A program made the translations under genes and the position numbers. Under the pieces are notes generated by a model that was given only the letters and a program-made list of their open reading frames with translations, was not told the origin of the DNA and ran no database searches. A DNA stretch of 64,000 nt from Acidobacteriota bacterium (GTDB lineage: Bacteria > Acidobacteriota > Vicinamibacteria > Vicinamibacterales > CAVVIG01): contig QHWB01000062.1 of NCBI GenBank assembly GCA_003222395.1, positions 124,001-188,000 of the forward strand, given 5' to 3'. This document shows, one piece after another, positions 8,191 to 17,252 of this stretch; position 1 is the first letter of the stretch; each line of letters opens with the position of its first letter.

Positions 8191-8511
8191 ATGCCTGATT
8201 TCAGAGCGCGCGTGAGGGACAGTCTCCCGGCCGCGGTTCCACCGCCGGCCGGGTGGATCCCATGGGCCGGTCTGATGCAGGACATCAGACACGGCGCGCG
8301 CGTGCTGCGCCGCCGTCGCGGCATCACACTCGGCTTATGGACGGCGTACGCGCTGTCGCGCTTGCTGGGAACGGTGCTGTACGGCGTCAACCCGCATGAC
8401 CTCGCGAGTTTCGCCGCCGTCGGCATCGCCCTCGCGGTTGTCGCTGCCGTCGCGAGTGTCGTTCCGGCCCGTCGCGCGGCGCGCCTGGACCCGTGGCAGG
8501 TCCTCCGTTAG
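8191..8511 (+). pseudogene. Miniature ADOP-family permease: first and last segments fused in frame (106 aa)
   Basis: The first 45 residues (AGLMQDIRHGARVLRRRR) match the start of an acidobacterial ADOP/MacB-like permease, and the rest (GITLGLWTAYALSRLLGTVLYGVNPHDL, ASVVPARRAARLDPWQVLR) matches its extreme C-terminus with the last FtsX transmembrane helices. About 700 residues are missing in between, yet the frame is kept from ATG to TAG. It could still yield a small two-helix membrane protein, but it is most simply a deletion remnant. The joint lies around 8312-8325. Confidence 0.65.
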
Positions 8512-8590
8512 GCGTCCGACAGATACCGGATTGCTCTTGTGATTGCTCGCGCTCTCGAGGCGTAACTACGTCCCTGATTGGAGGCGCTAC

Positions 8591-9192
8591 GTGCGATTGA
8601 CAGCGCGTCTTCGCAGCCTCTGGCACAACTCGATGCATTGCGACCGCATGGAACGCGACGTGGGCGATGAAGTGCGCGTCGCGTTCGAGTTGCTTGTTGA
8701 AGAAAACAGTCCGCAGATCCTGGACGTGAAGGCGCGCGCGTTGTGGGCGGCATTACTGCAGGACGTCCGCTATGGAATGCGCCTGCTGATCCGCAACCCC
8801 ATTTTCACGGTCTTCGCGGTTGCATCACTGGCTCTCGGCATTGGTGCCACGGGGGCCATCTTTTGCTCTACGGGCTCATGAGCTACGTTGTCACCCAGCG
8901 AACAGCAGAAATGGGACTGCGAATCGCACTCGGGGCGCCGCCGGCTGAAGTTCGATGGTTGGTCGTCCGCGACGCGACGGCCCCGGTGCTCGTAGGCGCT
9001 GCGGTGGGTCTGGTCGCATCGTTGACAGCCGTACGACCGATTCGAACGCTGCTCGTCGGCGTCGAACCTCACGATCCGATCGCGCTCGCCACGTCGATGG
9101 TTCTGCTGCTGGTGACGGCTTTCGCCGCTGCGTTTCTGCCTGCGCACCGGGCATCGCGGGTCGAACCAGTCGTCGCCCTTCGGTGTGAATGA
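8591..9192 (+). pseudogene. Second ADOP-family permease remnant, internally deleted and frameshifted
   Basis: GTG at 8591 has GGAGG at 7 nt spacing. The N-terminal part reads [30 protein letters not shown]-like helix, then [20 protein letters not shown] and [12 protein letters not shown], the standard ADOP start; the usual helix between LLVEEN and DVKA also seems shortened. At about 8860-8870 the frame shifts and continues with [35 protein letters not shown] and AHRASRVEPVVALR, the C-terminal FtsX domain. The middle is missing. Together with the preceding gene this is a tandem of two collapsed permeases. Confidence 0.7.
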
Positions 9193-9393
9193 ATGCACGC
9201 GCCTCCATGAAGCTGGTCAACCCGTGCCTCGACGCCTGCTCCCCTTAACCATCTCTCGTCTCTCGTCTCCCCTGGCACGCGTCGAGCCGGCGTCGTTTTC
9301 AATCCGCGCGCCATTCGGCGTCGGCCGACAGCCGCATCGATGGCGGATCTGGGGGTCAGCGCTCGCGGCGATGTTGCATGCGCGATTCCCGTT

Positions 9394-10176
9394 CTAATGA
9401 CGTTCGATTCCTTTGGCCTTGAGAACGGGCGCCGCCGTGGGCCCCGAGAGAAAGGCGATCAACGCCTTAGCGGCGTCGGCATTCTTTGACGTGGCGCTGG
9501 TTGCCGCTCCAAAGCGGATGTCCGAGTGGTATTCCCCGGGAAGCGGTCCGAGAATCTCGACGCCGTGAGTCGGCACGATTTCGCTGAATAACGTAATGAC
9601 CATCGCCGCCTGACCTGCCGCGACGCTCTCGGTCGCCGCCCCGGAGCCCGGCGCCAGGGTGATCTTGGGCTTCACATCGGCGGCGATGCCCATACGCTCG
9701 AACATTTTCTCGATGGATCCCCTGCTCGCACCGTCCTGCGGATACGTAATGGATTTCGCTTCCTGGAGCACCTTTTTGAGCGCCTCGGGCGTGCGGATGT
9801 CCGGCCTGGGCGCGCCGGCACGGATACCGATGCCGAGTTCAGAGCGGCCCAGGCCCATGCGCGAAGCGGCCGTAACCTTGCCCTGCTTGATCAGGTCATC
9901 AATCGCTTCGGTCGTGATGATGGTGACATCGAACGCCTCGCCCATTTCGATTCTTTTCTTCAACGACGCGGTGGAACCGAACTGGATCGCGAGCGACCGC
10001 CCGACGGCCTTTTCGCACTGCGGTCGGAGCTCCTCCATGGTGCCCTTCATGCCGTTGGAAACCAGCACGCGAAGGGCGTCGTTCTGTGAGCTGTTCTGTG
10101 CGGCGGCGGGCTGCGCGGTGAGGCAAAGGAATCCGCCTGTGATTGCCACGATTGCCGCGATGGAGCGTATCGTCAT
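9394..10176 (-). CDS. ModA-type periplasmic molybdate/anion-binding protein
   Basis: 260 residues from ATG 10176. The signal peptide (MTIRSIAAIVAITGGFLCLTAQPAAAQ) is followed by a type 2 periplasmic binding fold: LRVLVSNGMKGTMEELRP, QFGSTASLKKRIEMGEAFDVTI, RSELGIGIRAGAPRPDI, SRGSIEKMFERMGI and the late FGAATSATSKNADAAKALIAFLSGPTA. This matches the ModA-like family that captures molybdate or related oxyanions for an ABC importer, but no modB or modC lies nearby, so it may serve a distant permease or have another ligand. The -10 hexamer lies 6 nt before the ATG, pointing to a leaderless message. It is divergent from the ABC exporter genes. Confidence 0.8.
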   Translation of the reverse strand: MTIRSIAAIVAITGGFLCLTAQPAAAQNSSQNDALRVLVSNGMKGTMEELRPQCEKAVGRSLAIQFGSTASLKKRIEMGEAFDVTIITTEAIDDLIKQGKVTAASRMGLGRSELGIGIRAGAPRPDIRTPEALKKVLQEAKSITYPQDGASRGSIEKMFERMGIAADVKPKITLAPGSGAATESVAAGQAAMVITLFSEIVPTHGVEILGPLPGEYHSDIRFGAATSATSKNADAAKALIAFLSGPTAAPVLKAKGIERH

Positions 10177-10182
10177 GAGCAC

Positions 10183-10188
10183 ATTATA
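10183..10188 (-). promoter_or_regulatory. -10 hexamer of the ModA-type gene; leaderless start
   Basis: On minus, TATAAT is followed by only 6 nt and then the ATG at 10176. With usual start-site spacing, transcription would begin at or very near the A of the start codon. No ribosome-binding site is visible. Confidence 0.5.
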
Positions 10189-10435
10189 GGGAACCCGCTG
10201 CATATCCACCGACGGCTTGCCTTCACCATGTGACGAGAAAGATCGGCCCGGATCGCTCCATCGGACAAGAAAAAGACCGAGACCGAAGGGACCGATCTGT
10301 TTCGGATCACTGCCTGGATTGATGGCTCGAGCCAGTACTATGGTAGCGTTGCGTTGCACCGCCTGATCAAGGTTGACGATGAAACCGGCCCGCCGCTGAA
10401 CACCGCCCGTTCCGTTCACCGTTCCTGACCACAAG

Positions 10436-10454
10436 ACCGACGGGTGTGTCGGTC
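10436..10454. promoter_or_regulatory. Inverted repeat upstream of the ABC exporter
   Basis: GACCGAC and GTCGGTC face each other across GGGTGT, about 40 bp before the ABC gene. It could be an operator or a leader hairpin; nothing else supports either role. Confidence 0.3.
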
Positions 10455-10494
10455 GGATCCGTTCGCCGCATAACCGGATACACAGGAGCCATCG

Positions 10495-11445
10495 GTGTCC
10501 ACACCGGCCATTGTCGTGAAGAACCTCGTGAAGACGTTCGGTTCGCGTCACCGACCGATCCGCGCTGTCGACGATCTGAGCTTTTCGGTTCAACGCGGCT
10601 CGATCTTCGGCCTCCTTGGTCCGAACGGCGCCGGTAAGACGACCACGTTGCGCATCATGACGACGCTGGCGCGTCCGGGCGGAGGGACGGTCGAAGTGCT
10701 CGGATACGACGTCGTGAAGGCGCCGCTCGAGGTCCGCCGCCGCATCGGCGTGGTGATTCAGGAGCAGGCGGCGGACCTGCTCCTGAACGTCCGCGACAAT
10801 CTCCTGACGTTTGCCCGCTTTCACGGCGGCGCCGGGCCCCCCGTTCGCAACCGTGCGGAGCGGGTCATGACGCAATTCCGGATCGAAGACGTCGCCGATC
10901 GGAAGGTGCAGGATTTGAGCGGCGGCATCCGTCGGCGCGTTCAGGTCGCCAAGATGTTCATGATCGACGTGCCGATCATCTTCCTCGACGAGTTCTCGAG
11001 CGGCATGGATGCGATCCTGAAACGCTCGGTGATGGCCATGCTGCGCGCCGAAGCGGCCGCGGGACGAACGATCGTGCTCACGACGCAGATCCTCAGCGAG
11101 GCCGAGGAACTGTGCGACGACATCCTGATCATCAACAACGGCCGGCGCGTCGCGCGCGGCAGCGTGCAGGCGTTGAAGGAGCTGGTCGGCCGACTTCACG
11201 AGGTCACGATCACCTTCGATCGCATCCCGCAGGAGCTGGCGACGATCGTCGCGGGTTACGGGCCGGAGCGCGTCGTCGTACAGCACAACACGGTGCAGCT
11301 TCAGCTTCGAGACGAGGAACCGCGCGTCCTCGAGCTCGTCTCGGCGCTCGGAAGGCACGGCCGCATTCAGCGCCTCGAGATCACCGGCGCGAGCCTCGAA
11401 GATGTGTTCGTTCAGCTCACACAACAGCCCGAGGTGCCGCGATGA
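10495..11445 (+). CDS. ABC transporter ATP-binding protein (ABC-2 exporter type)
   Basis: 316 residues starting at GTG 10495 with AGGAG upstream. Walker A GPNGAGKTT at about residues 42-50, Q-loop VIQEQ, signature LSGG at 141, and Walker B IIFLDE at 161-166 are present. The switch (H-loop) histidine is replaced by glutamine (TTQIL near 196-200), a variation seen in some ABC-2-type exporters. The C-terminal third (EVTITFDRIP, LEDVFVQLT) is the extension usual in DrrA/CcmA-like drug or polysaccharide exporters. Its stop overlaps the start of the permease gene, so the two form one transporter. The substrate is unknown. Confidence 0.9.
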   Translation: MSTPAIVVKNLVKTFGSRHRPIRAVDDLSFSVQRGSIFGLLGPNGAGKTTTLRIMTTLARPGGGTVEVLGYDVVKAPLEVRRRIGVVIQEQAADLLLNVRDNLLTFARFHGGAGPPVRNRAERVMTQFRIEDVADRKVQDLSGGIRRRVQVAKMFMIDVPIIFLDEFSSGMDAILKRSVMAMLRAEAAAGRTIVLTTQILSEAEELCDDILIINNGRRVARGSVQALKELVGRLHEVTITFDRIPQELATIVAGYGPERVVVQHNTVQLQLRDEEPRVLELVSALGRHGRIQRLEITGASLEDVFVQLTQQPEVPR

Positions 11446-12203
11446 TGACGCACGCGCTGGCGGCGGTCCTGGTGCGGGAAGCGAAGATTCGCGCCACCAA
11501 TTCGCTGTTCATCTTCTGGGACCTGGTGTATCCGCTCGGATATCTGCTCGTGTTCGGCATCGGCGTGAACGCGTCGCTCGGCTTCACGAGCGGCCTTGCG
11601 GGCGTCGAGTACAACGCATTCTTCCTCGCGGGCGTCCTGGGAATGGCGAGCTTCGGCATCGCATCGAACACGTCGTGGTCATTCTTCCTCGACCGCGACA
11701 ACGGCATTTTTTACGAGATGCTCACCTATCCGATGCGGCGGTGGGAGCACCTGCTGGGCAAGGTGCTGTTCAACACGCTCGTGGCGCTCGTGCAGGCGCT
11801 GCTGACGCTCGTGCTCGCGACGGCGCTGCTGCACGTCCCGGTCCGCTTCGATCGCCTGCCGCTCCTCGTCGCGGCGACGCTCGTGGGCACGGCCGGATGG
11901 TTCTTCTTCTACGCCATCTTCGCCCTGCGCATCCGCCGCAATGACGCGTACAACACCGTCACATCGGTGTTCTACTTCGTGTTCCTGTTCGCGAGCTCGA
12001 TGTTCTACCCCCTCGATCCACTGCCGCGCATGTTTCGAATCGTCGCTTTCGCAAACCCGATCACGTGGCACATCGACGTGCTCCGGTACGCGACGATCGG
12101 CGTCGGCGACGCGGTAGGCATCACGGTCGAAGCAATCGCCTTCGTCCTCTTCACGGGTGTTGCGTTTGCCGCCGCCATTCGCGCGCTCAGAGACGCAGGC
12201 TGA
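11442..12203 (+). CDS. ABC-2 type permease
   Basis: 253 residues beginning at ATG 11442, which overlaps the TGA of the ATPase gene (a second ATG follows at 11445). Six hydrophobic segments can be seen, among them LFIFWDLVYPLGYLLVFGI, MASFGIASNTSW, LVALVQALLTLVLATALL, LVGTAGWFFFYAIFAL and TSVFYFVFLFASSMFYPL. The conserved FYPLDPLPRMFRIVAFANPITWHIDVLRY segment is the ABC-2 family signature near the fifth helix. It forms the membrane part of the exporter with the preceding ATPase. Confidence 0.9.
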   Translation: MMTHALAAVLVREAKIRATNSLFIFWDLVYPLGYLLVFGIGVNASLGFTSGLAGVEYNAFFLAGVLGMASFGIASNTSWSFFLDRDNGIFYEMLTYPMRRWEHLLGKVLFNTLVALVQALLTLVLATALLHVPVRFDRLPLLVAATLVGTAGWFFFYAIFALRIRRNDAYNTVTSVFYFVFLFASSMFYPLDPLPRMFRIVAFANPITWHIDVLRYATIGVGDAVGITVEAIAFVLFTGVAFAAAIRALRDAG

Positions 12204-12204
12204 G

Positions 12205-12350
12205 GCAACCAGATCGTCCTGCATCTGCGCGCGGACGAAGCGGGCCTGGTTGTTGACCGCCGAGTCGATGAGATGTCCGATGATTTCCTTGGGCGGCCAC
12301 TTGCCGGGCGCCGGACGGCAGCCGGCGGCCGTATCCTGGATCTCGAGAAG
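12205..12350 (-). pseudogene. DinB-family fragment
   Basis: On minus the frame reads APGKWPPKEIIGHLIDSAVN followed by NQARFVRAQMQDDL, the N-terminal helices of a DinB/YfiT-like four-helix metal-binding protein, including the conserved GHLIDSA histidine segment. It then runs straight into the 3' end of the permease gene, and the rest of the domain (about 100 residues) is missing. No valid start is seen in front of it. A short relic without its own function. Confidence 0.5.
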
Positions 12351-12719
12351 TCATGGGACGGGCTGGTCGACGGCCAGCAGCAGATGATCGATCCAGTTGG
12401 TATCCATATCGGCCGCATCTTGACGCGCGACACGGACTCGGTGCAACACCGGTTCCTGCATGGATATCGATGAAGACGGACATGTTGGCGGTCCCGAGAC
12501 ACCTCACTTCGATCTTCCGGATACCCGATTCAACTCTCTGGAAATTCCCTGCCTTCCGTCGATCCGCCGCCGCTTTTGGCTTGACTGAGGATTCGGCCGT
12601 CACTATCGTGTGCGCCATGTAACCGATTGCATAGGCGCGGATTCTCGAAAAACCCGGACGCGGTCCGGTCGCTCCGAGTCGATCACACGTCGCAGTCTCG
12701 GTCAGTCGGAGGAGGACAC
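12351..12719. other. Gene-free stretch before the large TonB-dependent receptor gene
   Basis: No convincing coding sequence is visible on either strand. Short open frames here have no recognisable motifs. The last 30 bases contain a GGAGGAGG ribosome site for the next gene. Confidence 0.4.
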
Positions 12720-15700
12720 ATGCTACGTAGGCTGCTCTTCGCAGGCGCCGGCGTGATGCTGGCGCTCGCCCCGGTTCACGCGCTCGCGCAGATCACGACC
12801 GGAACCGTCACCGGGAATGTGAAAGACCCGAGCGGGGCGGTCATCCCCGGCGCCACCGTCGTGCTGATCAGCGAGACGCGCGGAACGAAATCGGCGCCCG
12901 CCGTCACCAACGAAACGGGCGACTACGTCTTTCCCAACGTCACCGCAGATACCTACACGGTCGAGATCACGCTGGAAGGGTTCAAGACCGTGAGACGCGG
13001 AGGCATCGCCGTCAGCGGCGCCGACCGCGTCGGCGTGCCTCCGCTCACGCTCGAGCCCGGCGCGCTCGCCGAAACGATCACGGTCGTCGCGCAGTCGCCC
13101 CTCGTGCAGACGCAGAGCGGGGAGCGATCGTACGCGGTGACGAGCAAGCAGATCGACAACCTGCCGTTCTCGCGCAACAACTTCACGAACCTGACGGCGT
13201 TCACACCCGGCGTCGTGCAGACCGGCGCCTCGGCCGGCGGCACGCGGCTGGGCGGCGCCGGCCAGAACAACATCATGATGGACGGCATCTCGGCGATGGA
13301 CACCGGCAACAACGGCCAGATGCTGCAGATGAACGTCGACGCGATTGGCGAGGTGAAGATCCTCACGCAGGGCTATCAGGCCGAGTACGGCCGCTCGAGC
13401 GGCCTGCAGATCACCGCCGTCACCAAGAGCGGCACGAACCAGTTCAGAGGATCGGCCTACGACATCCAGACGAACTCGGACTGGGATTCGAACAGCTGGG
13501 TAAACATCAAGAACGGCGATTACTCGCACGAATATCGACCGGTGACTGCCGCGATCAACGGCGGCAACCCGATTCGCATCCGCGTGCCGACCGCGCTCGA
13601 GCGAGCGGGCGACTTCTCGCAGACGCGCGACAATACCGGCGCGCTGTTCAACTTGATCAAGGATCCGCTCTCGACGCAGCCCTGCGTCGCCGGGAACACT
13701 GCCGGCTGCTTCCAGGACGGCGGCGTGCTCGGCAAGATGCCGGCGAGCCGGCTCTATCCGATCGGGCAGGCGATTCTCAATCGGTACCCATTGCCGAACG
13801 TCACGCAGCTGCCCGGCCAGAACTACAACTACGAAGTGGCGGCGCCGACGACCGACAACCTCACGCAGCAGCCGTCGATTCGCGTCGACTATCAGCTGTC
13901 GCAGAAGCTGCGGTTCACCGGCAAGTACTCCGGCCAGCGGGCGCGCAAGCTGATCACGCCGGGCACCATCCAGGGGTTCAACGACATGCAGAACCCCTAC
14001 CCGTTCATCACGAACTACGGGGCAACGGTGGACTATCAGATCAACAACTCGACGTTCCTCGAGGGCACCTACGGGTTCATCCGCAATCAGCTCGCGGGCG
14101 GCGGGTCAATCGGCTCGGTGGGCGCGAATCTTCCGGGTGGGATCTTCATCAACGACTCGTCGAACAGACTGACGAGCCTTGCCGGTTTCCCGCTCCTCTA
14201 CCCGAACGCCGGCGTGGTCGATCCGCGCTACTACGCGTTCACGACGCTGAACGATCTCAATCCCGTCTGGTGGGATGGCACACGGATCAACCTGCCGCCC
14301 GCGTTCGCGTGGGGCAGCCGCATCGTGCCGACGCAGACCGGTACGGCTGGCACGGGTGATCTGCCCGGGCCGCCGAACCAGCTGTTCCCCGGATTCCTCA
14401 ACATCAACCGGACGCAGGACGTCGCGGTGAGCTTGACCAAGGTCTGGGGCGCGCACACGAGCAAGGCCGGCTTCTACAACAACCACAGCTTCAAGGCGCA
14501 GAACACCGGCGCCGGCGGCGTGCCCAACCTCGGATTCCAGGGCTACGTCAACTTCGGCAACGACACGAACAACGCTCTCGACACCGGCTTCGGCTTCGCG
14601 AACGCAGCGGTCGGCGTGTTCACGCAGTACCTCCAGCAGTCGAAGCTGATCGAAGGGAGCATGATCTACAACAACACCGAGTTCTACCTGCAGGACAACT
14701 GGAAGGTGAACCCGCGCCTGACGCTCGACTATGGCGTGCGGTTCACGCACCAGCAGCCTCAGTACGATCAGTTCCTGCAGATGTCGAACTTCTTCGCGTC
14801 GCAGTGGTCGCTCGCCAACGCACCGCTGCTGTACATCGCCGGCTGCAGCAACGGTGCGACCGTGTGCTCGGGCAACGCGCGCAATGCGGTCGATCCGCGC
14901 ACCGGTCAGATCCTGACGGCGCCCGGCGCAGCGAACACCGCGGCCGCGATCGGCACCGTCGTCCCGGGAACCGGCAGCCTGACGAACGGCGTTCACAAGG
15001 CCGGCGACGGCATCGCGGACACTTCGTATACGTGGCCGGCACTGGTCGTTGGACCGCGCTTCGGCATGGCCTACGACCTGACGGGCAATCAGACGTTCAT
15101 CCTGCGTGCGGGCGGCGGCTTGTTCTACGACCGCCCCGACGGCAACACGGTGTTCTCCATTCCGGGCAACCCGCCGATCTCGACGTCGCAGGATCTCCGC
15201 AACGGCCAACTGCAGACGCTCGGCACCGGCCTCAGCACGACCGGCGTTCCCGCGCTCATCACGTTCCAGTACGACGCGGGAGTACCTTCGTCGTGGCAAT
15301 GGCAGGGCGGCGTGCAGATGGCGCTGCCGTGGTCGGCGGCGCTCGACATCGCGTACGTCGGCAACCGCGGTTTCAACCGGCTGCGGGCATTCCAGGGCGG
15401 CGCGAACGGGTCGGTGGACGTGAACGCCGTCGACATCGGCGCGGCGTACCTGCCGCAGAATCAGGATCCGACGCTCGGCACGAGCAGCGTGCCGGGCGCG
15501 ACCGCATATCCCGCGAACATGCTGCGCGCCTTCCGCGGCTACAGCAACATCAACGAGCAGGAGACGCGGTTCTGGGATGAATATCACGGACTGCAGTTCT
15601 CGCTGAATCGCCGCTTCCAGAACGGGCTGGCGTTCGGCACCAACTACAACCTCGGCCTGTCGCTGAAGGGCAACACGGGATACGGCAACACCGGTTTACA

Positions 15701-16475
15701 GCTGCGCCTTCAGCACGCGGCGGACGGGACCATCTCCATTCGAGACGATCAGGCGGCGTACGAGAAGCTGAACGAAAACCTCGCGCTGCAGCGTCACGTC
15801 ATCAAGAGCTACGCGGTTTGGAATATCCCGAATGTCCCATCGGCGTGGAACACCGTCGCACGGTATGCCTTGAACGACTGGCAGCTGTCAGGCGTGCTCA
15901 CTGCCGGCTCCGCGTATCAGCCGGGTGGGCTGCAGGCAAACGGGACGACGCAGGTGAACAACCAGAACAACGGCCGGTACGATCTCACTTACACGTACCA
16001 GAGCAACGGCACGAACACGAATCTGACCGGCTCGCCCGACTACGCGGCCCGCGTGCTCTTCATCGGCGATCCGGGATCGGGCTGCTCGAGCAATCAGTAC
16101 CAGCAGTTCAACACGGCCGCGGTGAAAGGGCCGACCTACGGCAGCGTCGGCCTCGAGTCGGGCCGTTTCCTGTTCGGCGGCTGTCCCGATCACACCGTCG
16201 ACCTCGCGATCGCGAGGAACATCCGTCTCGGCGGGAGCCGCAACCTCCAGTTCCGGCTCGATGTCTTCAACGCGTTCAACGTGGTGATCTACAACGATCG
16301 GAACCGGAACGTTATCCTCCGGAGCCCGACGGATCAGACGGTCGTCAACTCGCAGTACCTCGCGGACGGCACGCTCGATCCGGCGCGGCTCACGCCGAGA
16401 AATGCCGGCTTCGGCGCCGCGACCGGCGCGCAGCCGCTGCGGAATCTGCAGCTGCAGATCCGGTACGGGTTCTAG
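12720..16475 (+). CDS. TonB-dependent receptor with carboxypeptidase-regulatory-like N-terminal domain
   Basis: 1251 residues from ATG 12720, preceded by GGAGGAGG. The signal peptide is MLRRLLFAGAGVMLALAPVH plus ALAQ. A CarboxypepD_reg-like domain follows (TGTVTGNVKDPSGAVIPGAT, DTYTVEITLEGFKTVRRGG), then a plug domain (QIDNLPFSRNNFTNLTAFTPGV, GQNNIMMDGISAMD, YGRSSGLQITAVTKSG). The remainder is a long outer-membrane barrel ending in LRNLQLQIRYGF with the usual C-terminal phenylalanine. It belongs to the Oar/TonB-like receptors abundant in acidobacteria and should import a large substrate, probably of plant or polymer origin by family analogy. A strong hairpin with a T-rich tail follows the stop. 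Confidence 0.9.
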   Translation: MLRRLLFAGAGVMLALAPVHALAQITTGTVTGNVKDPSGAVIPGATVVLISETRGTKSAPAVTNETGDYVFPNVTADTYTVEITLEGFKTVRRGGIAVSGADRVGVPPLTLEPGALAETITVVAQSPLVQTQSGERSYAVTSKQIDNLPFSRNNFTNLTAFTPGVVQTGASAGGTRLGGAGQNNIMMDGISAMDTGNNGQMLQMNVDAIGEVKILTQGYQAEYGRSSGLQITAVTKSGTNQFRGSAYDIQTNSDWDSNSWVNIKNGDYSHEYRPVTAAINGGNPIRIRVPTALERAGDFSQTRDNTGALFNLIKDPLSTQPCVAGNTAGCFQDGGVLGKMPASRLYPIGQAILNRYPLPNVTQLPGQNYNYEVAAPTTDNLTQQPSIRVDYQLSQKLRFTGKYSGQRARKLITPGTIQGFNDMQNPYPFITNYGATVDYQINNSTFLEGTYGFIRNQLAGGGSIGSVGANLPGGIFINDSSNRLTSLAGFPLLYPNAGVVDPRYYAFTTLNDLNPVWWDGTRINLPPAFAWGSRIVPTQTGTAGTGDLPGPPNQLFPGFLNINRTQDVAVSLTKVWGAHTSKAGFYNNHSFKAQNTGAGGVPNLGFQGYVNFGNDTNNALDTGFGFANAAVGVFTQYLQQSKLIEGSMIYNNTEFYLQDNWKVNPRLTLDYGVRFTHQQPQYDQFLQMSNFFASQWSLANAPLLYIAGCSNGATVCSGNARNAVDPRTGQILTAPGAANTAAAIGTVVPGTGSLTNGVHKAGDGIADTSYTWPALVVGPRFGMAYDLTGNQTFILRAGGGLFYDRPDGNTVFSIPGNPPISTSQDLRNGQLQTLGTGLSTTGVPALITFQYDAGVPSSWQWQGGVQMALPWSAALDIAYVGNRGFNRLRAFQGGANGSVDVNAVDIGAAYLPQNQDPTLGTSSVPGATAYPANMLRAFRGYSNINEQETRFWDEYHGLQFSLNRRFQNGLAFGTNYNLGLSLKGNTGYGNTGLQLRLQHAADGTISIRDDQAAYEKLNENLALQRHVIKSYAVWNIPNVPSAWNTVARYALNDWQLSGVLTAGSAYQPGGLQANGTTQVNNQNNGRYDLTYTYQSNGTNTNLTGSPDYAARVLFIGDPGSGCSSNQYQQFNTAAVKGPTYGSVGLESGRFLFGGCPDHTVDLAIARNIRLGGSRNLQFRLDVFNAFNVVIYNDRNRNVILRSPTDQTVVNSQYLADGTLDPARLTPRNAGFGAATGAQPLRNLQLQIRYGF

Positions 16476-16491
16476 CCGCAGACGACACAAG

Positions 16492-16565
16492 CAACCGCGA
16501 AGACACGAAGAAGATTTCTTTTTCTTCTTCGTGTTTTTCGTATCTTTCGTTTTTTCGTGGTTGGT
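16492..16565. repeat. Palindromic array of an 8-9 bp ACGAAGA-type word
   Basis: The left side reads as repeats of CGAAGACA/CGAAGAAG and the right side, read on minus, as repeats of ACGAAANAN; the outer ends CAACC and GGTTG are complementary. The whole forms an imperfect 74 bp palindrome that contains the terminator hairpin. It resembles the other short tandem arrays in gaps of this window in design but not in sequence. Confidence 0.5.
16503..16540 (+). terminator. Hairpin with T-rich tail after the TonB-dependent receptor gene
   Basis: ACACGAAGAAGA (16503-16514) and TCTTCTTCGTGT (16523-16534) pair perfectly over 12 bp with an 8-nt loop and are followed by TTTTTCG. The position 28 bp behind the stop fits an intrinsic terminator. 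The arms are also part of an iterated CGAAGA-type tandem word. Confidence 0.6.
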
Positions 16566-17048
16566 GTTCCAGTGACCGCTTATTCCGATGGCGCTGAACT
16601 GTCCGCGAACGGCACGTTGCGTTTGTCTCCAATCAGTCGCGACCATAGGCCGTGCCTCGGACAAGGCCCGATAGATATAGATGTCGTAGATGCTGGCATC
16701 AACTCTGCGTACAACGTCCCTTCAAGGCATTTTACGGGAACAATACGCATCAAAATCGTTCAGAAGCCGCCCGTGGAGTGTATAGACGGGGTACGTCTCG
16801 ACCTTTTCGAAGTCGGCTTCCAATATGAAGTGGGCAATCTGATCGGTGCGGTGCTGCTCGCAGAAAATTGGGCCGAACCTGTTCCCTCCGAAGACCCGGC
16901 GCTCGGGACCCCGCTCGACGAATTCGCGTTCGACGCCGACGCGAATCATCCACCGAACCTGATTCGAGAAACGTACCCGCCCTATTACGACGGACCGCCC
17001 GCCGTCGCGCTCGACCGCCGCCGCCGTTCGCGCAAGCGTCCTGCGTAG
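16557..17048 (+). CDS. Hypothetical protein with uncertain start
   Basis: The open frame from GTG 16557 ends at 17048. Only the part from about 16743 looks like protein: IRIKIVQKPPVECIDGVRLD, LFEVGFQYEVGNLIGAVLLAENWAEPV, then a tail with PPNLIRETYPPYYDGP and a basic end (DRRRRSRKRP). I take this to be a small acidobacterial protein of about 100 residues of unknown function, possibly associated with response regulators. At the natural start position stands ATA (16743-16745) where ATG would be expected; the only earlier in-frame starts are weak. Either a rare start is used or translation begins further upstream. No neighbour suggests a role. Confidence 0.45.
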   Translation: MVGVPVTAYSDGAELSANGTLRLSPISRDHRPCLGQGPIDIDVVDAGINSAYNVPSRHFTGTIRIKIVQKPPVECIDGVRLDLFEVGFQYEVGNLIGAVLLAENWAEPVPSEDPALGTPLDEFAFDADANHPPNLIRETYPPYYDGPPAVALDRRRRSRKRPA

Positions 17049-17252
17049 ATACCGGCTTTTCCATTTGCCATCTGTTGAATCGACTGACGCGCCTCGGACG
17101 ATTGACCGCGAACGTACTTGTTGACGGCGTCGACGATGATGCGCCATTTGCAGCGTTGTTCGTGGGCTGGTCGCGTATCGAGCAGGATTGGTGTGTGCTG
17201 CGGATGTTTCGAATCACGCAGATTCTGCGTCTTCGCGGTTGCGTCGTGAAAT

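Noticed and set aside
10200-10490. Minus-strand extension of the ModA-type frame upstream of its ATG
   Set aside because: The frame is open far upstream, but the signal peptide starts at 10176 and the upstream residues show no domain; the region holds the divergent promoters.
12420-12620. Possible second relic gene on minus in front of the DinB fragment
   Set aside because: Short segments look slightly protein-like, but no family could be named and frames are broken.
14106-15587. Minus-strand frame (493 codons) inside the large TonB receptor gene
   Set aside because: Composition and position indicate a GC-driven antisense frame.
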